Positions 1-9,257 of a DNA stretch of 64,000 nucleotides are shown piece by piece (position 1 is the stretch's first letter; every line of letters starts with the position of its first letter). The translations under genes and the position numbers were made by a program. Origin of the DNA: Deltaproteobacteria bacterium (GTDB taxonomy: Bacteria > Lernaellota > Lernaellaia > JACKCT01); contig JACKCT010000003.1 in assembly GCA_020633895.1 (NCBI GenBank), positions 1-64,000 on the forward strand, in the 5' to 3' direction. The notes beneath the pieces were generated by a model that was given only the letters and a program-made list of their open reading frames with translations, did no database searches and had not been told where the DNA came from.

Positions 1-194
1 GGCAGCATGTCCGGTCGACGCAGGGGATTTTGTTCATCGAATTGGGAATCCACATAGGCCAAGGTGCGGCCGTCCCGCTGCAACATGGTGCCCAGGTAGC
101 CCAAGCCCAGGTGGGGCATGGGGTAGATGCCGCTCAGATTGAATCCGTAGCGACAAAGGGGCGTATTCACAAGGCAAACGTCGGTAGCGGCCAT
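1..194 (-). CDS. B12-binding radical SAM protein, N-terminal fragment
   Basis: Only the first ~64 residues lie in the window; the gene runs off the left edge. The reading starts at an ATG (minus strand, 194) and gives VCLVNTPLCRYGF, then PMPHLGLGYLGTMLQRDG and AYVDSQFDE. That is the usual opening of the cobalamin-binding domain in B12-dependent radical SAM proteins: a first beta strand ending in a small loop, a P-x-LGLGYL helix, and a second strand ending in D. It is divergent from the gene at 426, another member of the family. The radical SAM cysteines are outside the window, so the class rests on the N-terminal domain alone. The frame is open up to the edge. Confidence 0.7.
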   Translation of the reverse strand, partial: MAATDVCLVNTPLCRYGFNLSGIYPMPHLGLGYLGTMLQRDGRTLAYVDSQFDEQNPLRRPDML

Positions 195-354
195 GCACGT
201 CTCTTAGCACCCGCGCGCGGGCGTGGCAATCGAAAAGACCCGGCCTGTAAGGACTCAATCGACCAAGCGTGGGGCGTGTCCCCACAGGAAATCGACGGCG
301 ACGGTGGGAACACTCACCGGTTCGTTTCCTATCCTTCGGAATTCAAATAAGGAG

Positions 355-384
355 TTGACACCGACTTTCGGTCATCTCTAAGGT
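355..384 (+). promoter_or_regulatory. candidate sigma-70 promoter
   Basis: TTGACA (355-360), an 18-base spacer and TAAGGT (379-384) lie about 40 bases upstream of the GTG start at 426. A small hairpin (ACGAG-ATT-CTCGT, 400-412) sits just before the AGGAG ribosome binding site. The -35 is a perfect match and the -10 is weak. The 231-base gap between the divergent radical SAM genes holds nothing else I recognise. Confidence 0.4.
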
Positions 385-425
385 GTTGAATCTTTGTTCA
401 CGAGATTCTCGTAGGAGCCGTCTTC

Positions 426-2075
426 GTGCGTGTCCTTTTCGTCGAGCATATTCAAGTCACCCTTCCCATCGAGAATCTGTCCGCCTACCTCAAACGGGAA
501 GGGCACACGGTCGATGCGTTCTTCGACCCCGGCCTTTTCGACGACAGCAATTTCCACTGGACGCGCACCGCGGCCTTTTTCAGCCACAAGCCCCTGCTTC
601 TCGAAAAAGTCGCCGATTTTCAGCCGGATTTGATCTGCTTTTCCGTCGTCACCGACTATTTCGACTGGGCCGCGGAGATGGCCACGGCGATCAAGTCGCA
701 CTTTGACGTGCCCGTCGTCATCGGCGGCATCCATGTCACCAGCGTGCCCGAAAAGGTCATGACGCACCCCTCGTTCGATTTCGGCATCGTGGGCGAAGGC
801 GAGGAGGCGCTGGCGGAGCTTTGCGAGGCGTTGGAAGTGGGCCGTCCCTACGAGGACATCCGCAATCTGGCCTACAAGACGGACGATCGCGGCGGCTTCC
901 ATGTCAACCCGCAGCGGCCCTTCATTCAGGACATGGACACCCTGCCCCACCCGGACAAGGATCTGTTGGCCGACGTCTGGCTGACGCACTACGACGGCCG
1001 CTACCACACCATCGCGGCGCGGGGCTGCCCTCACACGTGCTCATACTGCTGCCACTCGTTCCTGTTCAAGGAAAGCCGCCGTCAGGGTCTGGGCAAATAT
1101 CTGCGCCTCAAGAGCGTGGATTATTTCCTCGAAGAATTGGAACTGGCCAAGGCCAAGTACCCGATCAAGGAAGTGCTCATCCACGACAACGTGCTGACCG
1201 CCGATCGGCGATGGTTCAAGGAATTCGCCGAGAAATATCCCCGGCGCGTGGGCCTGCCCTATTTTTGCTGGGTCGATCCCAACTCCATCGACGAGGAGAT
1301 CGCCGGGCTGCTGGAATCCAGCGGATGCGCCAACGCGTGGATCGGCGTGACGCGCATTCCCGGGCAGCAGGACAACGTGGTCAACCGCAAGAAGTTCGAC
1401 AAAAATATGCATGCCGCGCTGGACGCCCTGCGCAAGTCCCAGGTCTACGTCATGGCCGACAACATCGTCGGTCTGCCCAAGCAGACAAACCGGGACGTGG
1501 AAAACCTGATCCGCATGTATCTGGAGCACCCCGTCGACCACACGGTCGTCTTCCACATTCGCTACTACCCGCGCATCGACCTGGTCAAGACGGCGCTGGA
1601 AAGCGGCGATCTGACCGAAGACGACGTGGCGCGCATCGAGGCGTCGGGCGGCACCAAGTCGTTTACCATGGAGGACGGCAACGCGGACGACGAGCTCAAG
1701 CGGCTATGCAACCTGATGCTGCTGTGCGTGATCATCCCGCGCCGCTGGACCGAGTGGTTCCTGGCCGACAAATCGCGTCTGCGTTTCGTCCCCAAGAAGT
1801 CGTTGTTCATTTATCAGCAGTGGCTGGCGGACATTTACGCACGCATCCGCTACGGGAAAAAACGCATCCCGATCATCAGCGATTCGCGCGTGATCGCCTA
1901 CAACTACCTGCGTCACATGGCCCAGCGCCTGACCCATCGGCCGCGTCGCATCCTGGCGCCGTACGTGCCTCAAATTCGCGTCGTCCGCCCCGGCACGGTA
2001 CTGCCCGCGTCCATCGCCGAGGTCGTCGACCTGCCCCCGAAAGCGGCCGTCGACAGCGAAGCGACCGCCGTTTAG
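426..2075 (+). CDS. B12-binding domain radical SAM protein
   Basis: This 549-residue protein has the two-domain layout of cobalamin-dependent radical SAM enzymes. Residues 1-140 form a B12-binding Rossmann-like domain (VLFVEHI; VIGGIHVTSVPEKV; IVGEGEEALAEL). The radical SAM TIM barrel follows, with the [4Fe-4S] motif C201-PHT-C205-SY-C208 inside an RGCPHTCSYC signature. The GTG start at 426 was chosen because AGGAG lies 8 bases upstream and the B12-domain strand begins directly. Family chemistry includes methylation, C-C bond formation and ring rearrangement; the substrate cannot be read from sequence. The tail beyond about residue 450 is basic and family-specific. It may be monocistronic: its neighbour downstream is convergent. 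Also possible: a hopanoid, lipid or glycan modifying enzyme (inference). Confidence 0.92.
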   Translation: MRVLFVEHIQVTLPIENLSAYLKREGHTVDAFFDPGLFDDSNFHWTRTAAFFSHKPLLLEKVADFQPDLICFSVVTDYFDWAAEMATAIKSHFDVPVVIGGIHVTSVPEKVMTHPSFDFGIVGEGEEALAELCEALEVGRPYEDIRNLAYKTDDRGGFHVNPQRPFIQDMDTLPHPDKDLLADVWLTHYDGRYHTIAARGCPHTCSYCCHSFLFKESRRQGLGKYLRLKSVDYFLEELELAKAKYPIKEVLIHDNVLTADRRWFKEFAEKYPRRVGLPYFCWVDPNSIDEEIAGLLESSGCANAWIGVTRIPGQQDNVVNRKKFDKNMHAALDALRKSQVYVMADNIVGLPKQTNRDVENLIRMYLEHPVDHTVVFHIRYYPRIDLVKTALESGDLTEDDVARIEASGGTKSFTMEDGNADDELKRLCNLMLLCVIIPRRWTEWFLADKSRLRFVPKKSLFIYQQWLADIYARIRYGKKRIPIISDSRVIAYNYLRHMAQRLTHRPRRILAPYVPQIRVVRPGTVLPASIAEVVDLPPKAAVDSEATAV

Positions 2076-2098
2076 CTTAAGATTCAATACCCCCGCAA

Positions 2099-2270
2099 TT
2101 CAGAGCCCCGACCTGTAGAGAGGGGTCTGGACTGACTCTGTACGTAACCATTGTTGTTCGGTGATTCGCGCGTGGCGTGCCGGGTTCAACCCGACCGCTT
2201 ACTACCGTGCGCGGCTCGGGCGGGCTCGGACGGGCCCTGGCGGACTCGGACGGAACGGCTCTGACGGACC
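2099..2270. repeat. degenerate TTCAGAGCC-type palindromic repeat
   Basis: The convergent gap between 2075 and 2280 starts with TTCAGAGCCCCGACC and later has CGGGTTCAACCCGACCGCTT and a GCGGCTC arm. This matches the pattern of the cleaner copies at 34967 and 61538. The right side continues as an imperfect run of GGCTCGGACGG-like units (about 2214-2270). It is probably a decayed palindromic repeat; a role as bidirectional terminator is possible but no T-run is seen. Confidence 0.55.
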
Positions 2271-2279
2271 TGATTCCAC

Positions 2280-4283
2280 CTATTGTAAGTACCCAAGCGC
2301 TTTGAGTTTCTGGATGTCCGTATCGGTGAGGACCACGCGGGAACCCTTCGTCGCGGAAACAACCGGGGGACGCTGAGAATAAGGGCGAAGCTGCTCGTCG
2401 ACGTAGGTTTCGACAACCTTGGGCTCGCGATCGGCCAGGTCGTTTTCATTGACCCAATCCTCGGGTTCGTCGAACAGATGGGCCTGATCGGGCAGGAGAT
2501 CGCCGCCGGAGACGGGCGCGATGATCTTCCATTCCCCGTCCTGATACGAAAACATCGGCAGCAGGCTCAGGTGGGATTCGGAATGGGCGCCCGGCGCTTT
2601 TTCCGGCGCGGTGACGGTAAAGAGCGAACGGCCCTCCATCACTTCGGGCTGAGGAATCCCGGCCACGTCCAGGATCGTCGGCGCGACGGACACCGACGCC
2701 TCCACCAGTGCGTCGTTCCGGCCGGCCTTCGGCCAGCGGGGCGGGTAGACGACCACCAACGGGACGTGCGTCTCCGCCGTGTAAAGCGAAGTCCCGTGAC
2801 AAAGCACGCCGTGTTCGCCGAACGACTCGCCGTGATCGGACGTGAGGATCACCAGCGTGTTGTCCCAGTCGGGCCGATCTTCCAGCGCGGTGAACAGACG
2901 TTGCAGTTCGGCGTCGGCGAAACGGATCTCCGCGTCGTAGAGGCGTTCGAGAATGTCCAGACGGTCCCGATCCACCGGCCCGCTGTCGGCCGTGTTGATT
3001 TGGGCGTGATCCAGGTGGCCGTCCACGCGGGAATATTCCTCGTCGCTCACATAGAGCTTTCGGTAATCCTCGGGCGGGCGATAGGGATCATGCGGATCAA
3101 ACAGATGCACAAATAAAAACATCGGCCGATTCTCATCCGCCGATTTGACCAATTCCAGCGCCTGATCGATCACCACGTCCGCCGTCGACTGGCGATAAAC
3201 GAACGTCTCGAACCCCTGGTCCAGGCCGTAAATGGGGCTGACGAACTGGGACGCGCCGACCGCGTACGTGGGATAGCCTTCGTTGCGCAGATATTCGGCG
3301 ACGGTCATCAGGCGCGGCGACATTTGCAGCCCCTGCACCGCGGTGCAGGCGTGCTGGACGGGATAGAGGCCGGTGAGCATGGACACGTGGGACGGCAGGG
3401 TCCAGTTGCTTTGGCTGACCGCGCGGGTAAAGGCCATGCCGCTTTCGGCGAGGTCGTCGATGGCCGGCGTCGTGTCGCGCTCGGCGCCGTAGAGGCCCAC
3501 ATGGTCGGCGCGCAGCGTGTCGATGCTCACCAGCACGATGCTCGGCCGCCCGGTCAGGTCGGGCTGCGTGTAGGATGCGAGAGGTTGCGCCGTCAGGATC
3601 GGGATCGCGAGAGCCGCGAATTGCCACGCCCCGCGCAACGACATTTTCGGCAAGCGGAATTGTCGCCGGGACGCCCGCCATCCCCTCCCCTTCGATTTTC
3701 GCCACACCAGGCCGCCCAGCCACCACAGCAGCGCCGCCAGCAGCAAGCTGACGCCGAAAAACGTCGCGACCACGCCGACGCGGGCGCCGACGGTCATCGA
3801 GTACGCACTGTACAGGGCCATCGGCGAGCGCCGCATCGGCTCGAACATTTCGGTGACGCGCTCGCCGACGCGATCCCGCAGGAACTCGGGGACATCGTGA
3901 ATGCCGACCTGAAAATCGACGACGTTTTCGGACACCATGTCGGTCAGGAAGAGGACCGTCAGTTGATGCACCGCCGCGAACACCATGGCGACCAGCCCGG
4001 CGAACGCCGCCGCCCGACGCACGTCGGCGACCCGGCGCGAGGCCAGGACCGCCACGGCGAAATAGATCTGGGAGGCGACAAGCAGCGGGACGAACAGGTC
4101 GAAGTACACGTCGGCGAAAACCTGCACCCCGGTTCGCGAAAGCCCCTGCGCAAAATAGGCGTTTTGCCAAACCGCCGTCGCGGCCGGAAAAAGAGGAATG
4201 AGCGCCACGATCATCAGGATCGTGCCTTGCAGGCTCGACCAGGCATAGGGCCGAAGCGAGCGGGGCGATTCGGCGTGGGGCAA
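2280..4283 (-). CDS. sulfatase/alkaline phosphatase superfamily membrane protein
   Basis: A 667-residue protein with about four to five hydrophobic N-terminal segments (residues ~18-200) followed by a periplasmic sulfatase-type domain. Metal-binding blocks are visible: VLVSIDTLRADHVGLYG (~250), HLFDPHDPY (~390) and LTSDHGESFGEHG with D483 and H484. At the nucleophile position, where sulfatases have C/S-x-P-S-R, it reads T295-L-P-S-H. There is no cysteine or serine to convert to formylglycine, and the arginine is His. Thr nucleophiles are typical of phosphoglycerol and phosphoethanolamine transferases of this superfamily, so phosphotransfer or phosphodiester hydrolysis on an envelope lipid is as likely as sulfate removal. 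The start is a TTG with GGAGG 5 bases upstream. It is divergent from the SGNH gene at 4462. Confidence 0.88.
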   Translation of the reverse strand: MPHAESPRSLRPYAWSSLQGTILMIVALIPLFPAATAVWQNAYFAQGLSRTGVQVFADVYFDLFVPLLVASQIYFAVAVLASRRVADVRRAAAFAGLVAMVFAAVHQLTVLFLTDMVSENVVDFQVGIHDVPEFLRDRVGERVTEMFEPMRRSPMALYSAYSMTVGARVGVVATFFGVSLLLAALLWWLGGLVWRKSKGRGWRASRRQFRLPKMSLRGAWQFAALAIPILTAQPLASYTQPDLTGRPSIVLVSIDTLRADHVGLYGAERDTTPAIDDLAESGMAFTRAVSQSNWTLPSHVSMLTGLYPVQHACTAVQGLQMSPRLMTVAEYLRNEGYPTYAVGASQFVSPIYGLDQGFETFVYRQSTADVVIDQALELVKSADENRPMFLFVHLFDPHDPYRPPEDYRKLYVSDEEYSRVDGHLDHAQINTADSGPVDRDRLDILERLYDAEIRFADAELQRLFTALEDRPDWDNTLVILTSDHGESFGEHGVLCHGTSLYTAETHVPLVVVYPPRWPKAGRNDALVEASVSVAPTILDVAGIPQPEVMEGRSLFTVTAPEKAPGAHSESHLSLLPMFSYQDGEWKIIAPVSGGDLLPDQAHLFDEPEDWVNENDLADREPKVVETYVDEQLRPYSQRPPVVSATKGSRVVLTDTDIQKLKALGYLQ

Positions 4284-4461
4284 GAAACCTCCGCGGCAGC
4301 GACGTGCGATTGCGACAGCCGACAGAATCTAGGACGCAGCGGGGACAAGTCAACCGAAGGCCGCCCTCGTCAATATCGATTGCCCCCCATGGGGCAATCC
4401 GCTAGGCTCAAGGCAATCTTCAATTCGACCGGCGCCCGGCGCCGACGGCTTAGGCGTTCAT

Positions 4462-5427
4462 ATGAAACGTCATCGCAAGCGAACGCGTCGATGGTCGTGG
4501 CGAAAGCGTGCGATCGCCGCCGTCCTGGGCACATTGGGCGCGCTGGTGCTCGGCGAGATCATCGTCGGCTCGATCTTCAAAATGAACTTCGAGCTCAAGG
4601 CGATCATGGCGCCGATCCCCGAGGACGAAACGATCTATCGCCTCAAGCCGAATCAGGAATTGATCTTTCACGGCATGATGCACGACGCGCCGCCCACGTT
4701 GGTGCGCACGAACGCCGAGGGCTATCGCAGTAGCGAAGACTACGCCGCCTTGAAGCCCGGCGACGGCATCCGCTATCTGGTTTTCGGCGATTCGTACGCC
4801 TTCGGCTCGGGCGTAGCCGAGAACGAAACGCTGGCCGCGGATCTGAAAGCCCTCATCGCGCCGTTCGTCGACCGGCCCCTGGAGGTTTGGAATATGGGTA
4901 TCCCCGGCTTCACCGGCATTCAGTCGATGCGCCTGGCGCGCATGGAGGCGGAGCGATACCACGCGGACAAGATCGTCTTGTATTTCAACCACACCGATAT
5001 GGCCGGCCGCACCCTGCGCTATTACGGCGTCGCCGAATGGCTCAACGAACATTTCAGCCTGGCGCGATTCTTCAGCTATGTCCTGCGGCCGTTTGTCTTC
5101 GCGAACAAAAAGGACGTGGCGCTCGGCCTGCGCACCGCCGCGTCGGAACTGGGCAAGACGACCGCGGCGGCCAACATCACCATCGTTAACGGCAGCAAGC
5201 ATAAGGAGTTGGACACGATTCTGGTCGAATACGGCGCGCTGGCCGTGCACGTCGCCGACATCCATAACGACGAATCCAACTACCTGACGCCCCGCGACCG
5301 CCACTTGAGCCCCGAGGGATATCGCAAGGTCGCCACCCGGGTTTTCAACGAGATGTACCGCTTCGACACCGACTTGTTCGGCACGTCAACGAAGTCCCCA
5401 TCACCAAAAACCGACCCCGCGCCTTGA
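4462..5427 (+). CDS. membrane-anchored SGNH/GDSL-type hydrolase
   Basis: This 321-residue protein has a very basic start (KRHRKRTRRW) and one membrane segment (residues ~16-40), then an extracytoplasmic SGNH-fold domain. Block I is LVFGDSYAFGSG, with the Ser of GDS as likely nucleophile. The oxyanion Gly is in NMGIPGFTG. A YFNHTD segment holds the block-III Asn. DRHLSPEGYRKV near the C-terminus provides the Asp-x-x-His pair. Such anchored enzymes commonly add or remove acetyl groups on surface polysaccharide, which fits the surrounding envelope genes, but the substrate is inference. Only a weak ribosome binding site precedes the ATG. A second SGNH protein lies at 55089. Confidence 0.85.
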   Translation: MKRHRKRTRRWSWRKRAIAAVLGTLGALVLGEIIVGSIFKMNFELKAIMAPIPEDETIYRLKPNQELIFHGMMHDAPPTLVRTNAEGYRSSEDYAALKPGDGIRYLVFGDSYAFGSGVAENETLAADLKALIAPFVDRPLEVWNMGIPGFTGIQSMRLARMEAERYHADKIVLYFNHTDMAGRTLRYYGVAEWLNEHFSLARFFSYVLRPFVFANKKDVALGLRTAASELGKTTAAANITIVNGSKHKELDTILVEYGALAVHVADIHNDESNYLTPRDRHLSPEGYRKVATRVFNEMYRFDTDLFGTSTKSPSPKTDPAP

Positions 5428-5479
5428 CCGGAGCGCCATCGGCCGTCACAAGATTGCGGCACGGCGAAAATCACGCTGA

Positions 5480-5496
5480 AATAACAGGCTGTTATT
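5480..5496. promoter_or_regulatory. perfect 8-bp inverted repeat, possible operator
   Basis: AATAACAG, one base, then CTGTTATT lies about 35 bases before the GTG at 5531. It is AT-rich in a GC-rich background and sits where a regulator could act on the radical SAM gene. No regulator gene is adjacent, so this is only a candidate site. Confidence 0.3.
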
Positions 5497-5530
5497 CGCA
5501 GTTAACCGATTTTGTCCGGCGAGGAGCCGC

Positions 5531-6949
5531 GTGACCCGAACCGATCGCCCCACCGTCGTCCTGCTCAACCCTCCGGGGACGCAGCGCTATCTGCGCGACT
5601 GCTATTGCAGCAGCGTGGACAAGGCGAACTACTATTGGGCCCCTCTCGATCTTTTGATGCAGAGTGCGCACCTGGACGCGGATTTTGAAATCTCCCTGGT
5701 CGACGGCATATTGCAGCGCATGACGCCCGAGCAATGCGTCGCGACGGTGGAGGCGAAGAATCCTGTCGCTGTCGTCGCCCTGTGCAGCCACCTGTCCTGG
5801 CAGGAGGACCGCCCCTTTCTCGCCGAACTCAAACGGCGCGTCGGAGCGCCCCTGTTCGTCTCCGGCGATTTGCCGCGCTTTCAGGATCAAGCCGTCATGG
5901 AGCGCTGCGAATTCATTGACGGCGTCCTGCTCGATTTGACGACCCCGGACATCGCCCACCGTCTGCGCGAAGGCGCCTTTCCCGAAAACACCTCCGTCAC
6001 GCACCGAGAAAACGGCGAGATCGTCTCCGGGAGTCTCAAGGGCCTCAAGTGGTTCGAGCATCCCCTGCCTCGGCACGATCTGTTCTGGAAGATGGGCTAC
6101 AACTTCCCCCTGGGGCTGCGCGAACCCCTGGCCAGCGTCCTGACCATGCACGGCTGTCCGTACAAGTGCGACTACTGCAACACAGGCATGATCCATTTTT
6201 CCCGGCGCAAATTCGACAATATGGAAATGGAGCTGGACTGGCTCAAGGCTCAGGGTGTGCGCAGCCTGAAGATCCGCGACGCGACCTTCAACTTCAGCCG
6301 CCAACACGTCTTCGATTTCTGCGACCTGCTGATGCGTAAGGACTACGGCTTCAAATGGTTCTGCTACGGCCGGGCCGAGACGTTGCAGGAAGACGAGATC
6401 GAGATCATGTCCCGCGCCGGGTGCCGGTTCGTCGCCTTCGGCATCGAGTCGGGCAGCCCGGAAATCCTACTGGAGCACAAGGACCGCAACGACACCGACA
6501 CCGTTATCAATACCCTGCGTGCGTGCCGCCGCCACGGCATCGAGACGCTGGGACATTTCGTCATCGGCCTGACCGGCGAAAACGAAGTGACGCTGGAACA
6601 AACGCGGCAATTCGTGCGCGGCCTGCCGCTGGACTTCGCCTCGTTCAACCTCTTTGATCCGCGGCCGGGGGCATTGCTGCTGGGCGAGAAAGTCACCGTC
6701 GACCAAGCCGAACTCACGCAGATCCCCAGCCCGACTCTCGACGGCGAATTCGCCGGGGGGGGCGGCTCCTATGCCGAAGGACTCACCGTCGACGACCTCA
6801 AGCGCTGGCGCGCGGCGCTTTATCGCACGTTCTATCTGCGTCCGGGGTATTTGTGGCGTCGGCTGACGCGCATCGGCGATCTGGAGACGTTGCGCAATTA
6901 TCTGAGGCAGGGCTATCGGGTCGTGCTGACGGGCTTGCGGGGGGCTTAG
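5531..6949 (+). CDS. B12-binding domain radical SAM protein
   Basis: A 472-residue protein. The N-terminal ~150 residues resemble a cobalamin-binding domain (TVVLLNPPGTQRYL; APLDLLMQSAHLD; VALCSHLSW). The usual GEGE loop is not recognisable, so B12 binding may be altered. The radical SAM cluster is C209-PYK-C213-DY-C216. Later barrel landmarks are present: CYGRAETL, FGIESGSPEIL and GHFVIGLTGE. The start is GTG with AGGAG about 5 bases upstream. It is convergent with the radical SAM gene at 7024-8493, separated by a short palindromic element. Substrate unknown. Confidence 0.92.
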   Translation: MTRTDRPTVVLLNPPGTQRYLRDCYCSSVDKANYYWAPLDLLMQSAHLDADFEISLVDGILQRMTPEQCVATVEAKNPVAVVALCSHLSWQEDRPFLAELKRRVGAPLFVSGDLPRFQDQAVMERCEFIDGVLLDLTTPDIAHRLREGAFPENTSVTHRENGEIVSGSLKGLKWFEHPLPRHDLFWKMGYNFPLGLREPLASVLTMHGCPYKCDYCNTGMIHFSRRKFDNMEMELDWLKAQGVRSLKIRDATFNFSRQHVFDFCDLLMRKDYGFKWFCYGRAETLQEDEIEIMSRAGCRFVAFGIESGSPEILLEHKDRNDTDTVINTLRACRRHGIETLGHFVIGLTGENEVTLEQTRQFVRGLPLDFASFNLFDPRPGALLLGEKVTVDQAELTQIPSPTLDGEFAGGGGSYAEGLTVDDLKRWRAALYRTFYLRPGYLWRRLTRIGDLETLRNYLRQGYRVVLTGLRGA

Positions 6950-6958
6950 CGTTTCTGT

Positions 6959-7001
6959 GTGCCGCATTTTTGGCCACGCCGAAGGAGTCCAAAAATGTGG
7001 A
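6959..7001. repeat. half-copy of the ~110-bp palindromic repeat
   Basis: TGTGCCGCATTTTTGG is followed, after a short loop, by CCAAAAATGTGG. This is a stem between two convergent genes. Its left arm resembles one half of the long palindromes at 38461, 45315, 53343 and 57386 (GTGCCACACTTTTGCG type). It may serve as a bidirectional transcription end. Divergence makes the family assignment tentative. Confidence 0.5.
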
Positions 7002-7023
7002 AGCGGCGATGGCCCCGCCGGCG

Positions 7024-8493
7024 TCACCCGCTGGCGACGGCTCGCGGCTCGGATGATGTCCATCGCGACATGACCTGCCCCAACGAATCCCGCACCAATC
7101 CGAAAGCCCCGATCGCCATCTCGCGCACGGAAATCGTCCCGCGCCGCCAGTGCCGCCAGATGATGCGCGGGCGCAGGTAATAGCCCACCACCGCCTCGCG
7201 TAACAGGCTCGTGATTTCGTCGTGCGTCATGCCGGGAAGGCGCCAGAGGGCCTCGCCGGTTTCGGGGCGGTACTGGTTATTCCAATGCCACGGCTTGACC
7301 TCGCCGTCGAACAAATGCTTGTACTGCTCGTACATGGGCGAGCCCGGATAGGGCGTCACGCGGGCAAAGCTGGCGACATCCGTATCCAAACGGCGCGAAA
7401 AACGGATCGTCTCCCGGGCCTGATCCGACGTTTCGTTCGGAAAGCCGATCATGTACAGCCCGTACGAGCCGATGCCGATTTCCTTGCTCCAACGCATCAC
7501 GTCGATCGCCCGCTGAGGGTCCAGGCGCTTGTCCACGTTGTCCAGGATTTCCTTGCTGGCCGACTCGAAGCCGTACATCAAAAAATGGCAACCGGCGCTC
7601 TTGAGCTCGATCAGCAGATCCTTCGTCACCAGATCGCAGCGCGTCTCGGTGCCCCAGCGGATCTTGTCCTGCAGGCCGCGCTCCTTGACCTTGCGGGCGA
7701 ATTCGAAGCCGTCTTTTTTCGACAGGGGAAAAATCGCGTCGACGAATCCGAAGTTGGAGACGCCCGATTCGTCGTGCATCCATTCGATTTCGTCGAGCAC
7801 CGCGTCCATCGAGCGTCGCCGCACCCCCGGCGCCAGGGCGTTTTGCGAGCAATAGCTGCAATCCCACGGGCAACCCCGCGAGGCCCCCACCGGCACGAAC
7901 CGGCCGTGCATCATGAATCGCGGGGGACAGGGGTAGTCGTCCAGGCGGAACAGATCCCACGCCGGGCGCGGAAGGGTGTCGAGGTTTTGCACCAGTTCGC
8001 CGTCCGGCCCGCGCGAGACCCGGTCGCCGTCCCGATAGGCAATGCCCGCGGCCCCGTCCAACGACTCGCGCGCCTCCAAACGACGCAGCAACTCGACGAA
8101 CGGCGTCTCGCCCTCGCCCGCCACGACGCTGTCCACCGGCCACTCGCGCAGCAATTCCTCGGCGAAATACGCCGCATGCAGATTGCCCAGGGTGACGTGC
8201 ACGTCCGGCAGGCGACGGCGCAACTCGCGGACCGTCTGCTCGACCATCGGCATGCTCGGCGACAGGCACGCGAACCCGACCACGTCGGCGCCGAATTCCT
8301 CGGCCAGCTTCGCCACCTGGGCGGATATGCGGTTGGTGGCGTATTGATCCTCCACACGCACCTCGTGGCCGCCTTGCCGGGCGACCGACGCCAGATACGC
8401 CAACCCCAACGGCGCCACGGGAAGCATCAGCTTGGAATACGGCCCGGCGCGACGGTCCTGGGCGGACGAGGGATTGACGAGAAGGACTCTCAA
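7024..8493 (-). CDS. B12-binding domain radical SAM protein
   Basis: A 489-residue protein from a TTG start at 8493. The frame is open further upstream, but homology begins exactly here (LRVLLVNPSSAQ) and GGGGAG precedes the TTG. Its first codon overlaps the stop of the upstream methyltransferase as TTGA, which suggests translational coupling. The B12 domain (residues 1-150) contains PLGLAYLASVARQGGHEV, VTLGNLHAAYFAEELL and VAGEGETPFVELL. The cluster motif is C208-PWD-C212-SY-C215. FLMYGFESASKEIL and YMIGFPNETSDQA mark the barrel. Coupling to a class I methyltransferase hints at a two-step tailoring of one substrate (inference). Confidence 0.92.
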   Translation of the reverse strand: MRVLLVNPSSAQDRRAGPYSKLMLPVAPLGLAYLASVARQGGHEVRVEDQYATNRISAQVAKLAEEFGADVVGFACLSPSMPMVEQTVRELRRRLPDVHVTLGNLHAAYFAEELLREWPVDSVVAGEGETPFVELLRRLEARESLDGAAGIAYRDGDRVSRGPDGELVQNLDTLPRPAWDLFRLDDYPCPPRFMMHGRFVPVGASRGCPWDCSYCSQNALAPGVRRRSMDAVLDEIEWMHDESGVSNFGFVDAIFPLSKKDGFEFARKVKERGLQDKIRWGTETRCDLVTKDLLIELKSAGCHFLMYGFESASKEILDNVDKRLDPQRAIDVMRWSKEIGIGSYGLYMIGFPNETSDQARETIRFSRRLDTDVASFARVTPYPGSPMYEQYKHLFDGEVKPWHWNNQYRPETGEALWRLPGMTHDEITSLLREAVVGYYLRPRIIWRHWRRGTISVREMAIGAFGLVRDSLGQVMSRWTSSEPRAVASG

Positions 8494-9257
8494 ACCGCGC
8501 TCCCCGCGCTCGCCGTTCCTTCCGAAACGACGACCGTCGTCGCGATGACGGACGGGTCGTCCTCGACAGGCCGGGTGAAGGTGAAGCGGATGAACAGGCG
8601 GTCGATGTCGACTTGCGCCGTCTTGAAACGGCTTCGCGCGACAAAATCCCGCATTTCGGCTTCGGTGTAGGACGGCAGGCTCAGGCCGTAGACCTTGAGG
8701 TCGAAGAGCATCGACCACCAGTCCCGCAACGTGTCGGCGCGCAGCACTTCCCACAGCAGAAACGTGGCGCCGGGCTTGAGGGCGTCGTAGAGGTTGTCCA
8801 GCGCCTGAACCGGGTCCTGCCAGCAGTAGATCGAACTGGTCGAGACCATCGCGTCGAACGCCTTTTCGGGCAGCTTCGCGAAATGCACGTCGCCCACCAG
8901 GAATTCGGCGTCCACACCGGCCTCGCGCGCCTGGGCGGTCGCGAACTTGATCAATTCGCCGCTCTGGTCCAGGCCGAAACCGCGCACGTTCGGATGGCGG
9001 GACAGGTAGATCGCCAGGAAGGTGCCGTGGCCGCAGCCGATGTCCGCCAGGCGCGAACCGTCGGGCAGCCCGCCGAGCTGGTCGGCGGCGTATTCATAGA
9101 GGTGGCGCGCTTTCCGGCTCATCAGCCACGCGAAAAACCGGCTCGCCGGCGAACGAAAATACCATCGCTCCATGCTTCGCAGCACGGCCCGATATCCGCC
9201 CAACGATTCCCCATGGGCGGGGCGTTCGCGCAGTTTGTCCAACTCAGTGGCGCTCAT
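8490..9257 (-). CDS. class I SAM-dependent methyltransferase
   Basis: A 255-residue protein from the ATG at 9257; the upstream open stretch lacks homology. It has a Rossmann methyltransferase fold: motif I LADIGCGHGTFLAIYL (~65-80), the acidic strand-2 residue in GFGLDQS, GDVHFAKLPEKAFDAMVSTSSIY, and the post-I strand GATFLLWEV. The substrate is not predictable. It is the first gene of a two-gene unit: its TGA overlaps the TTG start of the radical SAM gene at 8493, so both are probably made in fixed ratio. Upstream on the same strand, 86 bases away, is the membrane protein ending at 9344. Confidence 0.88.
   Translation of the reverse strand: MSATELDKLRERPAHGESLGGYRAVLRSMERWYFRSPASRFFAWLMSRKARHLYEYAADQLGGLPDGSRLADIGCGHGTFLAIYLSRHPNVRGFGLDQSGELIKFATAQAREAGVDAEFLVGDVHFAKLPEKAFDAMVSTSSIYCWQDPVQALDNLYDALKPGATFLLWEVLRADTLRDWWSMLFDLKVYGLSLPSYTEAEMRDFVARSRFKTAQVDIDRLFIRFTFTRPVEDDPSVIATTVVVSEGTASAGSAV

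Noticed and set aside
34-285. 83-residue minus-strand frame at the left edge
   Set aside because: The frame one base away (start at 194) gives a proper B12-domain N-terminus, so this is a shadow.
2214-2270. Tandem repeat array of GGCTCGGACGG units
   Set aside because: The units are too imperfect and few to call a true tandem array; better seen as decay of a palindromic repeat arm.
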